NCBI GenBank assembly: GCA_001464455.1
Contig: LNEI01000027.1
Coordinates: forward strand, 248,001-312,000
Origin: Acidobacteria bacterium Ga0077534
GTDB lineage: Bacteria > Acidobacteriota > Blastocatellia > Pyrinomonadales > Pyrinomonadaceae
Length of the DNA: 64,000 nt
Direction: 5' to 3'
How positions within the stretch are numbered: position 1 is the stretch's first letter; each line of letters starts with the position of its first letter. The translations under genes were made by a program, and so were the position numbers. The notes below the pieces were generated by a model, which did not search any database, was not told where the DNA came from, and saw only the letters and a list, made by a program, of their open reading frames with translations. Shown here piece after piece: positions 42,320 through 53,123 of this stretch.

Positions 42320-43267
42320 CTAACCACCCGGAGAGCCCGACGGGGCGGGCAGAGTTTCATCCTCTTGATACGTCTCGGCCGGCAGATTGAGCGTTCCCAT
42401 GTTTTTGTGACATTGAGCGCAAGTTTGAGGCCGGGTAAGATCGTTACCCGAAAAGGCACGGCGGCCGTTGTGACACTGCAGGCAGTTGTTTCCCGGCGTA
42501 GTCCGGTGCTGCAAGATAGCGATGTTTGTCACCTGCCGTCCCTGCGGGGCACCGTTGACGACGCGATGGCATTCGCTGCAGTTAACACCCTGCCGGGCGG
42601 TATGATCGGAATGTCGAAAAATCGCTTTGAAGTTATATTGCGAGACGAGCGTACGGCGGTAAGGCGCGATCTCATGGCAAACATTACAGCTGCCGATCTG
42701 GCTCTCGGGCGTATGGCATGTGTAGCAATTGTTATGGGTATCGATCCCGGATGGGATGGTTTGGGCTGCTCCTGCAGGTTGGTGGCAGAACGCACAACCT
42801 TGAGCAGGGCGTCCGGCACCGCTGTCATGAGCGCCGTGCTCAAACTTCATGTTGAAACCTTCCTTAAACTTGGCTGGGAAGGCACGCATCGGCGGGTCGT
42901 TCGACTCGACATTCTCATGGCAGATCGCACAAAATGCCCGATTTTCGTCAGTTACCGTGTTGTCGATAAACTGGTTCAAGTGACATCCGACGCAGGATTC
43001 ATGGCCCGCAAACTCCAGCTCACGCTGCTTTCCTTCACGCCGATGACAAGCGATACAGTCGAATTCCTTGTGCTCAGGAACTGTGTGTGAGAATTTGTCG
43101 AATTTTGAGTCTGATGCCTTTTGAGCGACGGGTTCGGGCCTTTCCGAAGACGTTATCGCCGGCGGTGTCCGTGCTGCCTGCTGGATGCAGCTTACGACAA
43201 ACACAACCGTTCCCAGCAATAGCAGGGCGAGTTTTAATCTTGTAAATTTGTCGGCAGAGATCGACAT
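42320..43267 (-). CDS. Nonahaem c-type cytochrome, probable lipoprotein
   Basis: The leader LALLLLGTVVFVVSC has a lipobox cysteine near residue 27. Nine CXXCH sites are present: CIACH, CVGCH, CAICH, CAFCH, CYTCH, CNVCH, CSECH, CLQCH and CAQCH, spaced 15-45 residues apart, as in long periplasmic or outer-membrane haem wires. There is no other domain. It starts 7 bp after the preceding nonahaem gene ends and is clearly cotranscribed. Confidence 0.93.
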   Translation of the reverse strand: MSISADKFTRLKLALLLLGTVVFVVSCIQQAARTPPAITSSERPEPVAQKASDSKFDKFSHTVPEHKEFDCIACHRREGKQRELEFAGHESCVGCHLNQFIDNTVTDENRAFCAICHENVESNDPPMRAFPAKFKEGFNMKFEHGAHDSGAGRPAQGCAFCHQPAGAAQTIPSGIDTHNNCYTCHTPESQIGSCNVCHEIAPYRRTLVSQYNFKAIFRHSDHTARQGVNCSECHRVVNGAPQGRQVTNIAILQHRTTPGNNCLQCHNGRRAFSGNDLTRPQTCAQCHKNMGTLNLPAETYQEDETLPAPSGSPGG

Positions 43268-43274
43268 TTATTAG

Positions 43275-44363
43275 CTAAGGCTTCTTATGGCTCACGGGTA
43301 TTTCAAACCGGCCCACCGCGGATGTATGGCAGTACGTGCACTGGAACGGGGCCGTTTTGTTCGAGATGCTCGCTTCGCGGGCGGCTATCTCGTCTAACAA
43401 TACTCTCCGTGATTTGCCCTCTTCCTGGGTTGCGTGACAGCGCCAACAGGTCGAGATCGGCACATCGGCGTCTTTCATCAACTTGACCTGCGAATTTTGC
43501 GTTATTCGAACATGACACGAAGCGCAGTCATTTTCGACGTGTCCGGTGCGGGTATGGTCAAACTTTGTCGAATACCGTTCTAACGTTCGCCTTTCGATAT
43601 ACGGGCTGGTCATTTCGTGACAGCCTGCACAATTCTGCTTGCCCTTTGGCAGATATTGATACTGATAGTGGCAATTAAAGCACGACGCGTGACCATCGGG
43701 CGAATCCTTAAAGAAGGCCGGTGTTAACGGGCGTTCGAATGTATCGGCAACTACGTCCCCCAGAGGTTTAAGGCCTGTCAAAGTCCGTGCACGGTTTCGC
43801 GGCATCTGCGAACTTGTCTCGTGGCACACTGCGCAGCTGTAAGGATCCTCTGCCGCGGCTACGGGGGTCGGTGAATAAGACGCCCGAACAAAATGAGCGA
43901 CTGCGACATCAGGGAATTTTTCGTTTTTGGCGATCAGGTCCTGATGAACGTCGTGTGGAAAGATGATGTTGAACTGTCTTGCCCTGCCCTGAACCGGAAA
44001 TGGCAGCACGGCCCTCGCCCTCATCGACGGAACTGTATGGCAAGTGCCGCAAAATACGCCGCCGCCGGAAAACGCTGCGTCGGTGTGGCAAGCGAAGCAA
44101 ACATTGCCCGCTCCCTGACGGTGCGGATTGGGGAACGTAGTTACGTCTGGAAAAGATGGCTCCTTGTGTCGTCTGGGAGAGGTCCAGTTCGGCGTTGGGA
44201 GCTGGTGACAAACACTGCAATCGGCATATCGACCGGTCTTATGTTCCTTGGTGTTATGCGAGAAGGCCTGAGCTCGGCGTTGTGCCGAGGAACGCGTAAT
44301 GAATACCGAGCCGTAAATGACACAGCCGATCGTGATCAAAAGAATTGTGATGTACGTCTTCAC
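43275..44363 (-). CDS. Nonahaem c-type cytochrome
   Basis: An N-terminal hydrophobic segment (ITILLITIGCVIYGSVFI) without a clear cleavage site may anchor the protein in the inner membrane. Nine haem sites follow: CSVCH, CFACH, CGTCH, CAVCH, CFNCH, CAGCH, CASCH, CWRCH and CTYCH. Free histidines (HNTKEHK, HDVHQDL, HARTL-like areas) can serve as distal ligands. It overlaps the upstream unknown gene by 4 bp. The pairing with a second nonahaem protein suggests a periplasm-spanning chain. Confidence 0.93.
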   Translation of the reverse strand: MKTYITILLITIGCVIYGSVFITRSSAQRRAQAFSHNTKEHKTGRYADCSVCHQLPTPNWTSPRRHKEPSFPDVTTFPNPHRQGAGNVCFACHTDAAFSGGGVFCGTCHTVPSMRARAVLPFPVQGRARQFNIIFPHDVHQDLIAKNEKFPDVAVAHFVRASYSPTPVAAAEDPYSCAVCHETSSQMPRNRARTLTGLKPLGDVVADTFERPLTPAFFKDSPDGHASCFNCHYQYQYLPKGKQNCAGCHEMTSPYIERRTLERYSTKFDHTRTGHVENDCASCHVRITQNSQVKLMKDADVPISTCWRCHATQEEGKSRRVLLDEIAAREASISNKTAPFQCTYCHTSAVGRFEIPVSHKKP

Positions 44364-45136
44364 TTTTTACACGAATCGGTCGAGCAAACTTTCAGCTCTT
44401 TCTCGACAAGGACGCAGTTCTTACGTTTCGGGTCGAGCGGCAAGGCCAGGATCAACGTAGTAGGCTTGGCCGGCTGCACGTCGATCTCGCACGCCCATGT
44501 ATACGCCTTATTCCCGATCTCAACGGGGACAATATTGGACACAAAATACTTGGTCGACTTGCCGGTGACCGGAACACCTGCAAAGTTCGCTTCCGCCCCG
44601 GTCGCAGTAGAAAGGATCGTTTGAAGCGGTTTTTTGGCCCGGGTTACCTTTTCGACGAAGCTTCGCTGCTGCCGATAATAGCCTGAAGCGAGATCACTGG
44701 GCAGGTTATTGATCATCCAGCTTAGGGCAAGGTCCGGTTTGTTGCGGTAAGTCGTAAGTCCCTTTGCATAAGCTACCTCGAACTCTTTGACGCCTGCTAT
44801 GTCCTCGCGTTTCACGGCCCTGCAGAATGGCGATTCACAGTTGCCCTCGTGCAGCCAGGCGATAAAGCACGGGCTGGCCTTTAGATTCGAATAAAAACAA
44901 TCTCTCGACGTCGTCTCGGCCGCACGAATACCCTCGATCAAGTCAGCGTTGTCGGCTAGACCCCCCGGGAAAAGATAAAAACGTTTCCGCGACAGGGGGA
45001 TCTTCGCTTTATCAGGGCCTTTTACGTTCCTACCGCGAACGACGATCGAGCCGACCGACGTATCAGCCTGGGCGAACGCGAAGGACGAAGCCGTCAAGAT
45101 CAAACCCAGACATATGCAGACGGTTTTGAGACGCAT
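44360..45136 (-). CDS. Secreted cysteine-containing protein of the cytochrome operon
   Basis: A signal peptide (VCICLGLILTASSFAFAQA) precedes about 235 residues with eight or more cysteines (TSRDCFYSN, SPCFIAW, GNCESPFC, TWACEIDV, KNCVLV, KVCSTDSCKK), none in CXXCH form. The fold seems mixed alpha/beta and is probably disulfide-stabilised. No family was recognised. It is placed between the HbpS-like gene (7-bp gap) and the nonahaem gene (4-bp overlap), so it likely works with them, for example as a partner or structural subunit. Confidence 0.75.
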   Translation of the reverse strand: MRLKTVCICLGLILTASSFAFAQADTSVGSIVVRGRNVKGPDKAKIPLSRKRFYLFPGGLADNADLIEGIRAAETTSRDCFYSNLKASPCFIAWLHEGNCESPFCRAVKREDIAGVKEFEVAYAKGLTTYRNKPDLALSWMINNLPSDLASGYYRQQRSFVEKVTRAKKPLQTILSTATGAEANFAGVPVTGKSTKYFVSNIVPVEIGNKAYTWACEIDVQPAKPTTLILALPLDPKRKNCVLVEKELKVCSTDSCKK

Positions 45137-45143
45137 GGCTTAA

Positions 45144-46814
45144 TTAGTCCACGAACGGCCGTGCCGGAAACTTGAGGAAAGGCAATCTAACGCCACGGAC
45201 AAAAGTTCGATCAGAACGCATATTTGCAGGCGAAGGGAATAGGTTTGCCCCACCCGCACTGATCAGATCATCCTGGTCGATCCCATCACCGCTAACGCCG
45301 ATCGCGCCGATAAGGGTCGAGCCTCGGTAAAGCGGCTGTCCGCCCGCAAAGGTCTGAACGCCGTTGGGCAACTCAGGGATGGATGTGCACGGGCACGGTG
45401 CCAGGAGGAAGTCCTTCTTCTTGAACTGAGCTCCCCGGCAGGCAGGAGGATTTGGCGACAAAGCTGCCAACAATGCAGGACGGATGAGATCCAGTTGAAA
45501 CCCGACATTGAATGGACTCCAATCTCCGAGGGGCGTGCTAAACGGCCCTGCCTGAGTGTTATTTATACCGTCGGGAAATAACGGACGATGCAAGAATCCA
45601 AAGCCACGGTCGCTGAACGCAATGCTTCCATTGAGGGTGATACCGTCCGCCACGCCGCGAGTCACATACGACCCCAGGCCTGCTGCGGTCAACTTTGCCC
45701 CCGCGTCGGAGCGGGCGAGAAAGTTGGTCGTTCGAGCCTTCTGAACTGCGACATCGAGACCGAATACCGGAGCATCCTGCTGTCGGAATAATCCGACGAC
45801 CTTACCGTCGATATCGACGACGGCGATCGTAACACGGGCGTTAGTGCCTATTGGTTGCCTAATTGCGGCTCGGGTAACGTTTGCAATAGCGACGGCTCCA
45901 CCGAGGATCTGCTGAACTTCAGCGACGGAAAGTGTCGAGCCGGCGACGATCGGGAACCTGGAGCTGAATTGGCCGTTTACGCCGCCCAGCGTGCCTGGTA
46001 TAAAGTCCGATGCCGGGGCCGCTCGCAGAGCCGAGGTGACAACACCGGGAAGCGAGCCAAATGCTGGGGCGGTAACGCTCTCTGTGGTCGAGAAGTTTGC
46101 AAACGGAAAACGTATGCCTTCGACCAAGATATTATCGCCGCGAATCAAAGGCGGGGCTTCAAAACCTCGCGTTCCAACAACTGCTATCTGTTCTTCGAAC
46201 GACTGGTCGCTGTCCGTAGGGTCGCGGTCGATCGTGTACAGTCCGTCACCTTCGACACCGATGCCGCCAACGGCGACGCCGTTTTTGTAGAGCGGAAGGC
46301 CACCGGGATCGCCCGAAAGCCCTAACGGGAGAGCCGCGATCGCGATATCAGAGCACACAAGTGTCGAGAACTGGACGCCGTAGAGCGGTCCGCCGGGGCG
46401 GTTATCATCCTTTGGCGGGAAATGTTCCTGGATGATGAATGATGCGGTCCGGGTCGTGAAAGCATTTCCGCCGGTTGAAAATATTCCAGCCGTCCCAGCT
46501 TTGGAATGTGCGGCCAGGGCCGCGGGAACGGTCAGATTTTCGAGTCCCTGGCCAGCTCTGCCAACGCTGCGGATCAGCGTATTGGCGTTCGCACCGGTCA
46601 TTTGGAACGTTCCCAGCAGGTTTCCTTCCTTGTCGGTCACTGAAATAGTGACACGCTGGTTTATCGAAACGGCCTTTGAAACGGCCTGAGCGATGACCGT
46701 CTGCACGTCGGTGAGCGTCAGGCTCTGCGACCTAGCGGCCACGGCCATGAAGACAATCACAACAAAGCAGGCAAAAAATTGACGTCTTTTAACCACTGTT
46801 CTTAGATTGTCCAT
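45144..46814 (-). CDS. Secreted tandem GlcG/HbpS-like protein (putative haem-binding)
   Basis: After a signal peptide (FACFVVIVFMAVAARS), two GlcG/HbpS-type domains follow, about 30-245 and 295-545. Each has the family opening (LTLTDVQTVIAQAVSKAV; STLSVAEVQQILGGAVAIAN), the strand RVTISVTDKEGNLLGTFQM or RVTIAVVDIDGKVVGLFRQQ, and the late motif IGGIGVEGDG or IGAIGVSGDG. Relatives bind haem or sense redox state as oligomers, but binding residues cannot be assigned here. It is the first gene of the minus-strand multihaem operon and has a promoter close to its start. Confidence 0.85.
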   Translation of the reverse strand: MDNLRTVVKRRQFFACFVVIVFMAVAARSQSLTLTDVQTVIAQAVSKAVSINQRVTISVTDKEGNLLGTFQMTGANANTLIRSVGRAGQGLENLTVPAALAAHSKAGTAGIFSTGGNAFTTRTASFIIQEHFPPKDDNRPGGPLYGVQFSTLVCSDIAIAALPLGLSGDPGGLPLYKNGVAVGGIGVEGDGLYTIDRDPTDSDQSFEEQIAVVGTRGFEAPPLIRGDNILVEGIRFPFANFSTTESVTAPAFGSLPGVVTSALRAAPASDFIPGTLGGVNGQFSSRFPIVAGSTLSVAEVQQILGGAVAIANVTRAAIRQPIGTNARVTIAVVDIDGKVVGLFRQQDAPVFGLDVAVQKARTTNFLARSDAGAKLTAAGLGSYVTRGVADGITLNGSIAFSDRGFGFLHRPLFPDGINNTQAGPFSTPLGDWSPFNVGFQLDLIRPALLAALSPNPPACRGAQFKKKDFLLAPCPCTSIPELPNGVQTFAGGQPLYRGSTLIGAIGVSGDGIDQDDLISAGGANLFPSPANMRSDRTFVRGVRLPFLKFPARPFVD

Positions 46815-46826
46815 GATGGCTTAAGA

Positions 46827-46854
46827 ATATTATACAAACGGCTTAGCTAGTCAA
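46827..46854 (-). promoter_or_regulatory. Probable promoter of the multihaem operon
   Basis: TTGACT (46849-46854) is 16 bp from TAATAT (46827-46832) on the minus strand, overlapping TATAAT at 46829-46834. The start site would be about 46820, a few nucleotides before the ATG of the HbpS-like gene. The rest of the 138-bp divergent region is AT-rich and must also hold the promoter of the beta-barrel gene. Confidence 0.5.
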
Positions 46855-46952
46855 GTTTTTAATTAAAATGTTTGAGGTTAGAGACAAACTGTGCTAATAA
46901 CTCTGTAGTTAGTTTTAAAAGTAAGTGAGAGTTTTCTCCCGCCGGATCAAGT

Positions 46953-49058
46953 ATGGTGATGTGTTTTCGCAACCTGACCATGTTGATCGCGATTTCAGTA
47001 CTCGGATCGCTCGTTACCCTTGCGCAAACCTCTTCAGGAAGTCTAACTGGAAAAGTGACCGATGCCGAAGGCAAGCCGGTCGCCGGTGTGACCGTTGTTA
47101 TCACGAATCAAACAAACTCTGAGAGTACCTCGAAAAGAACGTCGTCGGATGGGTCTTATTCAACCAAACTGCGTGCAGGTGCGTATCGCATCTCGGTCTT
47201 GGCCCCATACGAGGCCAGATTCGACCGCGGCAAGGCTACGGCATACGGGATCTTCTCAAATTTCATTTGCGACGAGACCAAGAGCAAGTGTCCGACACTA
47301 GAGAACGTAATAATTGACGGCGGCGAACGGAAGATCGATTTTGTGGTGACGCAGGCAGAAAAAGATAAGCCTGCTGCCGGCCAGACTGCGGCAAAAGAGG
47401 TCGTCGAAGAAACTCGCGAAGTTCGCGACAGATGGCGGATAGGATTTCCGGAATATGACCGGTACGGAGACCAAGGGGCTCGCGGCCGCGATGTGCCGTT
47501 CAAGCGCGGTAGTTGGTATAACCCGTACGATCAAAATGTCCTCAAAGGCGATCTCCCGATCATCGGCGATGATTACTTTCTGATCTTGTCCGGAGTTAGT
47601 ACGACGGGCGTAGAGCTGCGTCGCACACCGTCGTCAACCAGCGTCAGTTCGGCCAATGAGGACAGTAATAATTTCCTCGGACGACCTGAGAGTTTTTCGT
47701 TTAACCAGACGATCCAGGTCTCGTTTGAATTCTTTAAGGGCCAGACCGTTTTCCGGCCGCGTTCGTGGGCGATCAAGTTTTCGCCGACATTCAGCATACC
47801 GAACTACCTTAATGCCCGCGAAAACGGGATTGTAAATATCGACGTTCGCCGCGGTACCACGCGAACGGATTTTCAGGTTTCGCTGGAGGAGGCTTTCGCC
47901 GAGGTCAAGCTTTTTGACACCAACGACAACTTCGATGCCGTCTCGTTGCGTGCGGGCATCCAGCCGTTTAATGCTGATTTCAGGGGATTTCTGTTTTCCG
48001 ACAATAATCTCGGAGCGCGAGTGTTCGGAGCATTTTCGAATAACAAGACGCAGTTTAACCTCGCGTATTTTCGTCAGATCGAAAAGGATACCAACAGCGG
48101 GTTGAACTCAATGCGTTCGCTGCGGCCGCAGGATATATACATTGCAAATTTCTTCCGTCAGGATTTCTTGACCAAGGGTTACACGCTTCAGCTTGTCGGT
48201 GCGTACAACCACGACAGAGCCGATGTTCATTATGATCAGAACGGGTTTTTAGTTCGCCCTGCGGTCGTCGGCAATGCCAGAAGGCATAGCGTCAAAGCCG
48301 GATATTTTGGTGTGAACGGGGACGGACACATCGGTATTTTGAATCTGACAAATTCATATTATTTTGCCTTTGGCGAGGACGATTTTAATCCGATCGCGGG
48401 TAAAGCGACGGATATTCGGGCGCACATGGGTGCGGTCGAGGCGTCCATCGATAAGAATTGGCTACGATTTCGCGGCTCGTTATTTTTTGCCTCGGGCGAT
48501 GACGACCCCACCGATGACAAGGCAACCGGTTTTGACGCGATCTTTGACGATCCCAATTTTGCCGGCGGACAGTTTTCGTACTGGAGCCGTCAGGGGATCA
48601 AGCTGGTCTCGACCGATATTGGCCTCAACCAGCCGAACAGCCTGCTGCCGAGCCTTAGGTCGAGCAAGATCGAAGGGCAGGCAAATTTCGTCAATCCGGG
48701 GATCTTCATTTTCAACGCCGGTGTTGATGCCGAGCTGACCCAGACCGTAAAGGCCATATTTAACGCAAATTACTTGCGCTTCCATAAGACCCAGCCGTTG
48801 GAATATGTGCTGTTCCAGCCAAATGTCAGGCGGGAAATAGGTTACGATCTAAGCCTCGGCGTTATCTACCGGCCGTTTCTCATAAACAATCTGACATTTA
48901 CTTTTGGCGGCAACGTTCTTTTCACCGGTAAGGGCTTTCGCGATATCTTTACCGATCGTGCACGAAACTGCCCGATACCAAATTTCTGCAACGGCGATAT
49001 TCCTAATCCAAGCAAGCCGCAATACTCTGTGTTCAGCCAGATGAAGCTTATTTTTTAG
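46953..49058 (+). CDS. Outer-membrane beta-barrel protein with carboxypeptidase-like regulatory domain
   Basis: A signal peptide ([18 protein letters not shown]) is followed by a CarboxypepD_reg-like domain ([20 protein letters not shown]) and then about 480 residues of alternating amphipathic strands that end in MKLIF, with the terminal Phe of outer-membrane barrels. Segments such as [15 protein letters not shown] and [14 protein letters not shown] look like porin or alginate-export-type strands. No TonB box or plug was seen. Between two sets of multihaem genes it is a good candidate for the porin part of a porin-cytochrome conduit. Confidence 0.85.
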   Translation: MVMCFRNLTMLIAISVLGSLVTLAQTSSGSLTGKVTDAEGKPVAGVTVVITNQTNSESTSKRTSSDGSYSTKLRAGAYRISVLAPYEARFDRGKATAYGIFSNFICDETKSKCPTLENVIIDGGERKIDFVVTQAEKDKPAAGQTAAKEVVEETREVRDRWRIGFPEYDRYGDQGARGRDVPFKRGSWYNPYDQNVLKGDLPIIGDDYFLILSGVSTTGVELRRTPSSTSVSSANEDSNNFLGRPESFSFNQTIQVSFEFFKGQTVFRPRSWAIKFSPTFSIPNYLNARENGIVNIDVRRGTTRTDFQVSLEEAFAEVKLFDTNDNFDAVSLRAGIQPFNADFRGFLFSDNNLGARVFGAFSNNKTQFNLAYFRQIEKDTNSGLNSMRSLRPQDIYIANFFRQDFLTKGYTLQLVGAYNHDRADVHYDQNGFLVRPAVVGNARRHSVKAGYFGVNGDGHIGILNLTNSYYFAFGEDDFNPIAGKATDIRAHMGAVEASIDKNWLRFRGSLFFASGDDDPTDDKATGFDAIFDDPNFAGGQFSYWSRQGIKLVSTDIGLNQPNSLLPSLRSSKIEGQANFVNPGIFIFNAGVDAELTQTVKAIFNANYLRFHKTQPLEYVLFQPNVRREIGYDLSLGVIYRPFLINNLTFTFGGNVLFTGKGFRDIFTDRARNCPIPNFCNGDIPNPSKPQYSVFSQMKLIF

Positions 49059-49081
49059 TTCCGCGGGGGAGTTGTTTAGAG

Positions 49082-52000
49082 ATGACTGCAAATTCCAGAT
49101 CGGTTGTTCGTATCAAGCTCGTTGTCGTTGCGGCTTGTGCCGTGCTGCTTGTCGCAGGGTTGTGGAAAGCCGGGTCGGTCATCGAAACAAGTGTTAGCGC
49201 TCAGCAGCCGACGCCAACTGCAGCAGCTAACTCGGCCCCAACAGCGGCCGCCACGCCAGACACTGCGGCACCTCAGATGGAAGGCTGTCTGAAATGTCAC
49301 AACAATATCGAGCCGATGCACCGGTACAGTTCGACCGGCGAGGTATACGAGACCATTAAGGAGGGCCGTGACGCAGCAGGGCTTACATGCACGTCCTGCC
49401 ACGGCGGAAACCCTGCGGCGATAACGGCGAAGGATGCTCATGTTCGACCCCGATTTCCTAAGGAATGGGGCTGTAAAGAGGGCGGCGATTGCTCCAGCCG
49501 GAACCCGGAACGCACCAACACCCTGCTCGCGAAAGAAAGCAATGAGTTCGTCCGGTTTGTGAATCCAGGCGATTTCCGTGTCATTCAGCAATCCTGCGGA
49601 GAGTGCCATGCCGACGAGAACCGTAATGTCTCGCAGGGAATGATGGCCCACGGAGCGATGCTCTGGGGAGCGGCTCTGTACAACAATGGCGGCTATCACG
49701 TAAAAGACACTCAGTTCGGCGAAAGCTACAACGCAGACGGTAAACCGCAGGCCCTTTATCAAAATCCGAAACCGACCCGCGAACAGCAGGCTAAGAAGGG
49801 ATTTCTCGAATCGCTTAAGCCGCTTCCCCGATGGGAACTGGCCCAGCCGGGTAATGTTCTTCGTGTCTTTGAGCGTGGCGGGAAACGTCGTCTCGAGGTC
49901 GGGCTTCCTGACAAAGAGGAAGAGCCCGGTAAGCCCGATAAGGGGCTCAGCCCGAGAGGCCTTGGAACGAATAACCGTATCGATCCGGTCTATCTCGGCC
50001 TTCAAAAGACACGCCTTCTGGATCCGACGCTAAACTTCATGGGCACGAATGACCATGCCGGTGATTATCGTGCGGCGGGCTGCAGTGCATGCCATGTGGT
50101 CTACGCGAACGATACGAGCATCGCCGCCTCGGCGAAATATGCGCAGGCGGGCAATCAGGGCTTCACGCAGTCGGCCGATACGAGTATTCCGCGTCGCGAG
50201 TCGGGCCACCCGATCAAGCACCAGTTCACGTCGCAGATACCGACCGCGCAGTGTATGACATGTCATATGCATCCAGGCACGAACATGGTCGCGACATATC
50301 TCGGCCGGACGTGGTGGGACAACGAAAGTGACGGCAAATTCATGTACCCGCAGGACAAGCAGATCAACCCGTCACAAAGCGAGGAGATCAAGAAGCTTGA
50401 TAAGAATCCCGAAGGGTCTTCTGTTCGCGGATTGTGGTCTGATTCCGTTTTTCTGCAAAAAACCGGCACCGAAGATTTCAACAAACAGCTCAAAAACGTC
50501 CAGTTTGCTGATTCGCACGGTCATGGCTGGGTTTATAAGAACGTGTATAAAAAAGACCGCAAAGGGAATCTTCTAGATGCCGAGGACAAGATAGTTCCGG
50601 CTGACGACCCCAACAAATTTCAAAAAGCCGTGCATTTGCAGGACATTCACCTTGAAAAAGGAATGCACTGCGTAGACTGCCATTTCCGGCAGGACAGCCA
50701 TGGTACAGGGATCTTGTACAACGAACCGCGCGCTGCGGTTGAGGTTGGCTGTATAGATTGTCACGGAACGCTAAAGAATAAAGCGAATACCATCACCAGC
50801 GGACCGGCGGCAATGCCCGTCACCGCTCGAGGTGAAATAACCCTCCGCGAAAGGGCAAATAAACCGCTGGTCGGGCGCGACCTGACGCGCCTGCAGTTTC
50901 GCGGGATCGACGGACGAAGGCTTCCGGTCCTGCAGGTTCTGACGACAGCGCAAGCCAATTCCAAAAAGTGTACCGACGAGAAAGGAAACCCCATCCCTCT
51001 GAAACAAGGCGATGTCGTTCAGAATTCGATCGTTGAGCCAGGTAAATGCTGGAAAGTGACCCAGACGGCGGACACCGTAACGCCGGGCAACACTGACTAT
51101 AACGAAAAGAGCGCTTACGCCAAGACGATGCAGCGGGACAATTCCACTTGGGGCGATCCGAAGGCGACCGAAGAAATGCTCGCCCACCGCGAGAGCAGTA
51201 TGACCTGCTATGCGTGCCACACATCGTGGGTAACGAGCTGTTTCGGCTGTCACCTTTCGATGGAAGCCAACCGGAAAATGCCCAATCGGCATAACGAGGG
51301 CGGCGACTCGCGCAATTTTACTTCCTACAATTTCCAGGTTCTGCGTGACGATGTTTTCATGCTCGGAAAGGACGGAACGGTGACCGGCCACATGGTCGCT
51401 CCGGTCCGGTCGAGTTCGGCGGTGCTTGTCAGTTCGCGAAACCAAAACCGTGAGTGGATATATTCGCAGCAGCAGACCGTTTCCGCGGAGGGTTTCTCGG
51501 GTCAGGCGTTTAATACGCACGTTCCGCATACGGTTCGCGGTAAAGAGACCCAGACGTGTTCGGATTGCCACGTTTCTAAGAACGAGGACAACAACGCCTG
51601 GCTCGCCCAGGTCCTTCTTCAAGGAACAAATTTCGTCAATTTCATGGGCCGTTACGTCTACGTCGCGGCGACTGACGCTCTCGAGGCCGTCGTAGTGACC
51701 GAGCATACCGAGCCGCAAGCGGTTTTGGGCAGTAATCTTCACAAGCTTGCATATAAAGACAATTACGAAAAATTCGTTAACGGCGGCCGCGAACTGAAAG
51801 AGGTCTACGAAAACAAGGGGCGTCCCGAGGCCTTGCAGGTGCAGGTTCGCGGCGAGTACGCGTATGTTGCCGCAGGCAAAGGCGGATTGCGCGTCTACGA
51901 CGTAGCTCAGATCGACCACAAAGGATTTTCAGAGCGCATCGTGACCGCACCGGTTTCGCCGCTCGGACAAAAGTTCTACGTACCGTCGAAGTACGCGACC

Positions 52001-53056
52001 GCTATCGCCGCCCCGTCGACGCTCGCGGTCGACCCGGCGCGTTGGAGAACAGTAATAAAAGAAGACGGCACGTATGCCCAGGTGCCGCCCGATGAGGCCT
52101 TGAAACTCAATGCGGAAGCGAAAGCAGCCGGCAAACCCGCCGTTGCGATCAACGAGGAAGGCCCGATCCATCCGATCTACGCGTACCTGTTTGTCGCAGA
52201 CAAATTTGAGGGGTTGATACTCGTCAATGCAGCGACGCTGCTCGACGGCGATCCTCAGAACAACTTCCTCAAACGCTCCCTTACTTTTAATCCGAACGGT
52301 GTTCTGAACGGCGCAAACAACATTACGCTTGCCGGAAATTTTGCGTACATTACTACGGATCGAGAGTTAGTGATCCTTGACCTCTCGACGCCGCTGCAGC
52401 CAAGGATCGTCAAGCAAATACCATTCGATAATCCGAAAGCGGTCGCCGTCCAGTTCCTTTACGCTTTCGTCGTCGATAGCGCCGGGATGCATACGCTCGA
52501 CATCAAGGATGTGCAGACGAAAGGCGAAGCGGTCCGCGTCGAAGGAGCGTCTATTCCGCTTAGCGACGCGCATAATATTTACGTCGCCAGAACCTACGCC
52601 TACATCGCGAACGGCAAAGATGGCATTGCGATAGTTGACGTGGAAAGGCCGCGACAACCGAAACTGGATCAGACGTTTAACGCCGGCGGTTCTATCACCG
52701 ACGCTCATGACATCAAGGTGGGGATGACTAACGCCAGCCTCTACGGATACGTCGCGGATGGGAAGAACGGCCTAAAGATCCTGCAGCTCACCGATCCTGA
52801 GACCATGCCAAACTACGCCGGTTTCAGCCCGCGGCCTGAGCCAAGACTCATTGCGACCTTCAAAACCAAGGGCGAAGCTCTTGCCGTCTCAAAGGGGCTC
52901 GACCGTGACCGGGCTGTTGATGAAAGCGGTAATCAGGTCGCGGTCTTCGGACGCCGCGGAGCCCGTCCGTTCGGTTTCGAAGATGTCATGCGTATGCTGA
53001 AGACGAATAGCGGCACCGGCGATTTCTTTACCGTCTCAGATCAGCCGACAAAGTGA
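49082..53056 (+). CDS. Giant decahaem cytochrome with LVIVD repeat propeller
   Basis: The 1324-residue protein has a signal sequence or anchor ([19 protein letters not shown]) with a possible cut after SVSA. Ten haem sites lie between residues about 70 and 830: CLKCH, CTSCH, CGECH, CSACH, CMTCH, CVDCH, CIDCH, CYACH, CFGCH and CSDCH. The remaining 480 residues hold LVIVD-type repeats ([58 protein letters not shown]), which form beta propellers on cell surfaces. It begins 23 bp after the barrel gene, with a GGGGAG site upstream. It is probably exported to the outer surface as terminal electron donor or acceptor. Confidence 0.9.
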   Translation: MTANSRSVVRIKLVVVAACAVLLVAGLWKAGSVIETSVSAQQPTPTAAANSAPTAAATPDTAAPQMEGCLKCHNNIEPMHRYSSTGEVYETIKEGRDAAGLTCTSCHGGNPAAITAKDAHVRPRFPKEWGCKEGGDCSSRNPERTNTLLAKESNEFVRFVNPGDFRVIQQSCGECHADENRNVSQGMMAHGAMLWGAALYNNGGYHVKDTQFGESYNADGKPQALYQNPKPTREQQAKKGFLESLKPLPRWELAQPGNVLRVFERGGKRRLEVGLPDKEEEPGKPDKGLSPRGLGTNNRIDPVYLGLQKTRLLDPTLNFMGTNDHAGDYRAAGCSACHVVYANDTSIAASAKYAQAGNQGFTQSADTSIPRRESGHPIKHQFTSQIPTAQCMTCHMHPGTNMVATYLGRTWWDNESDGKFMYPQDKQINPSQSEEIKKLDKNPEGSSVRGLWSDSVFLQKTGTEDFNKQLKNVQFADSHGHGWVYKNVYKKDRKGNLLDAEDKIVPADDPNKFQKAVHLQDIHLEKGMHCVDCHFRQDSHGTGILYNEPRAAVEVGCIDCHGTLKNKANTITSGPAAMPVTARGEITLRERANKPLVGRDLTRLQFRGIDGRRLPVLQVLTTAQANSKKCTDEKGNPIPLKQGDVVQNSIVEPGKCWKVTQTADTVTPGNTDYNEKSAYAKTMQRDNSTWGDPKATEEMLAHRESSMTCYACHTSWVTSCFGCHLSMEANRKMPNRHNEGGDSRNFTSYNFQVLRDDVFMLGKDGTVTGHMVAPVRSSSAVLVSSRNQNREWIYSQQQTVSAEGFSGQAFNTHVPHTVRGKETQTCSDCHVSKNEDNNAWLAQVLLQGTNFVNFMGRYVYVAATDALEAVVVTEHTEPQAVLGSNLHKLAYKDNYEKFVNGGRELKEVYENKGRPEALQVQVRGEYAYVAAGKGGLRVYDVAQIDHKGFSERIVTAPVSPLGQKFYVPSKYATAIAAPSTLAVDPARWRTVIKEDGTYAQVPPDEALKLNAEAKAAGKPAVAINEEGPIHPIYAYLFVADKFEGLILVNAATLLDGDPQNNFLKRSLTFNPNGVLNGANNITLAGNFAYITTDRELVILDLSTPLQPRIVKQIPFDNPKAVAVQFLYAFVVDSAGMHTLDIKDVQTKGEAVRVEGASIPLSDAHNIYVARTYAYIANGKDGIAIVDVERPRQPKLDQTFNAGGSITDAHDIKVGMTNASLYGYVADGKNGLKILQLTDPETMPNYAGFSPRPEPRLIATFKTKGEALAVSKGLDRDRAVDESGNQVAVFGRRGARPFGFEDVMRMLKTNSGTGDFFTVSDQPTK

Positions 53057-53080
53057 CAAAGTGGACAGGATGTTTTGCGA

Positions 53081-53109
53081 TGCCCGGCCTTAAACGCCGG
53101 GCATTTTTT
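53081..53109 (+). terminator. Intrinsic terminator after the decahaem gene
   Basis: TGCCCGGC (53081-53088) pairs with GCCGGGCA (53096-53103) around a 7-nt loop and is followed by TTTTTT. It lies 25 bp after the stop codon and separates the electron-transfer pair from the pectin locus. Confidence 0.92.
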
Positions 53110-53123
53110 CGTGGATCCTTTAT

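Noticed and set aside
43893-44624. Plus-strand frame of 243 codons across two cytochrome-operon genes
   Set aside because: It spans the 4-bp junction of two well-supported minus-strand genes and has no motif.
49076-51919. Long minus-strand frames (309 and 382 codons) opposite the decahaem gene
   Set aside because: The opposite strand encodes ten CXXCH motifs with consistent periplasmic features; the antisense frames show no recognisable domains.
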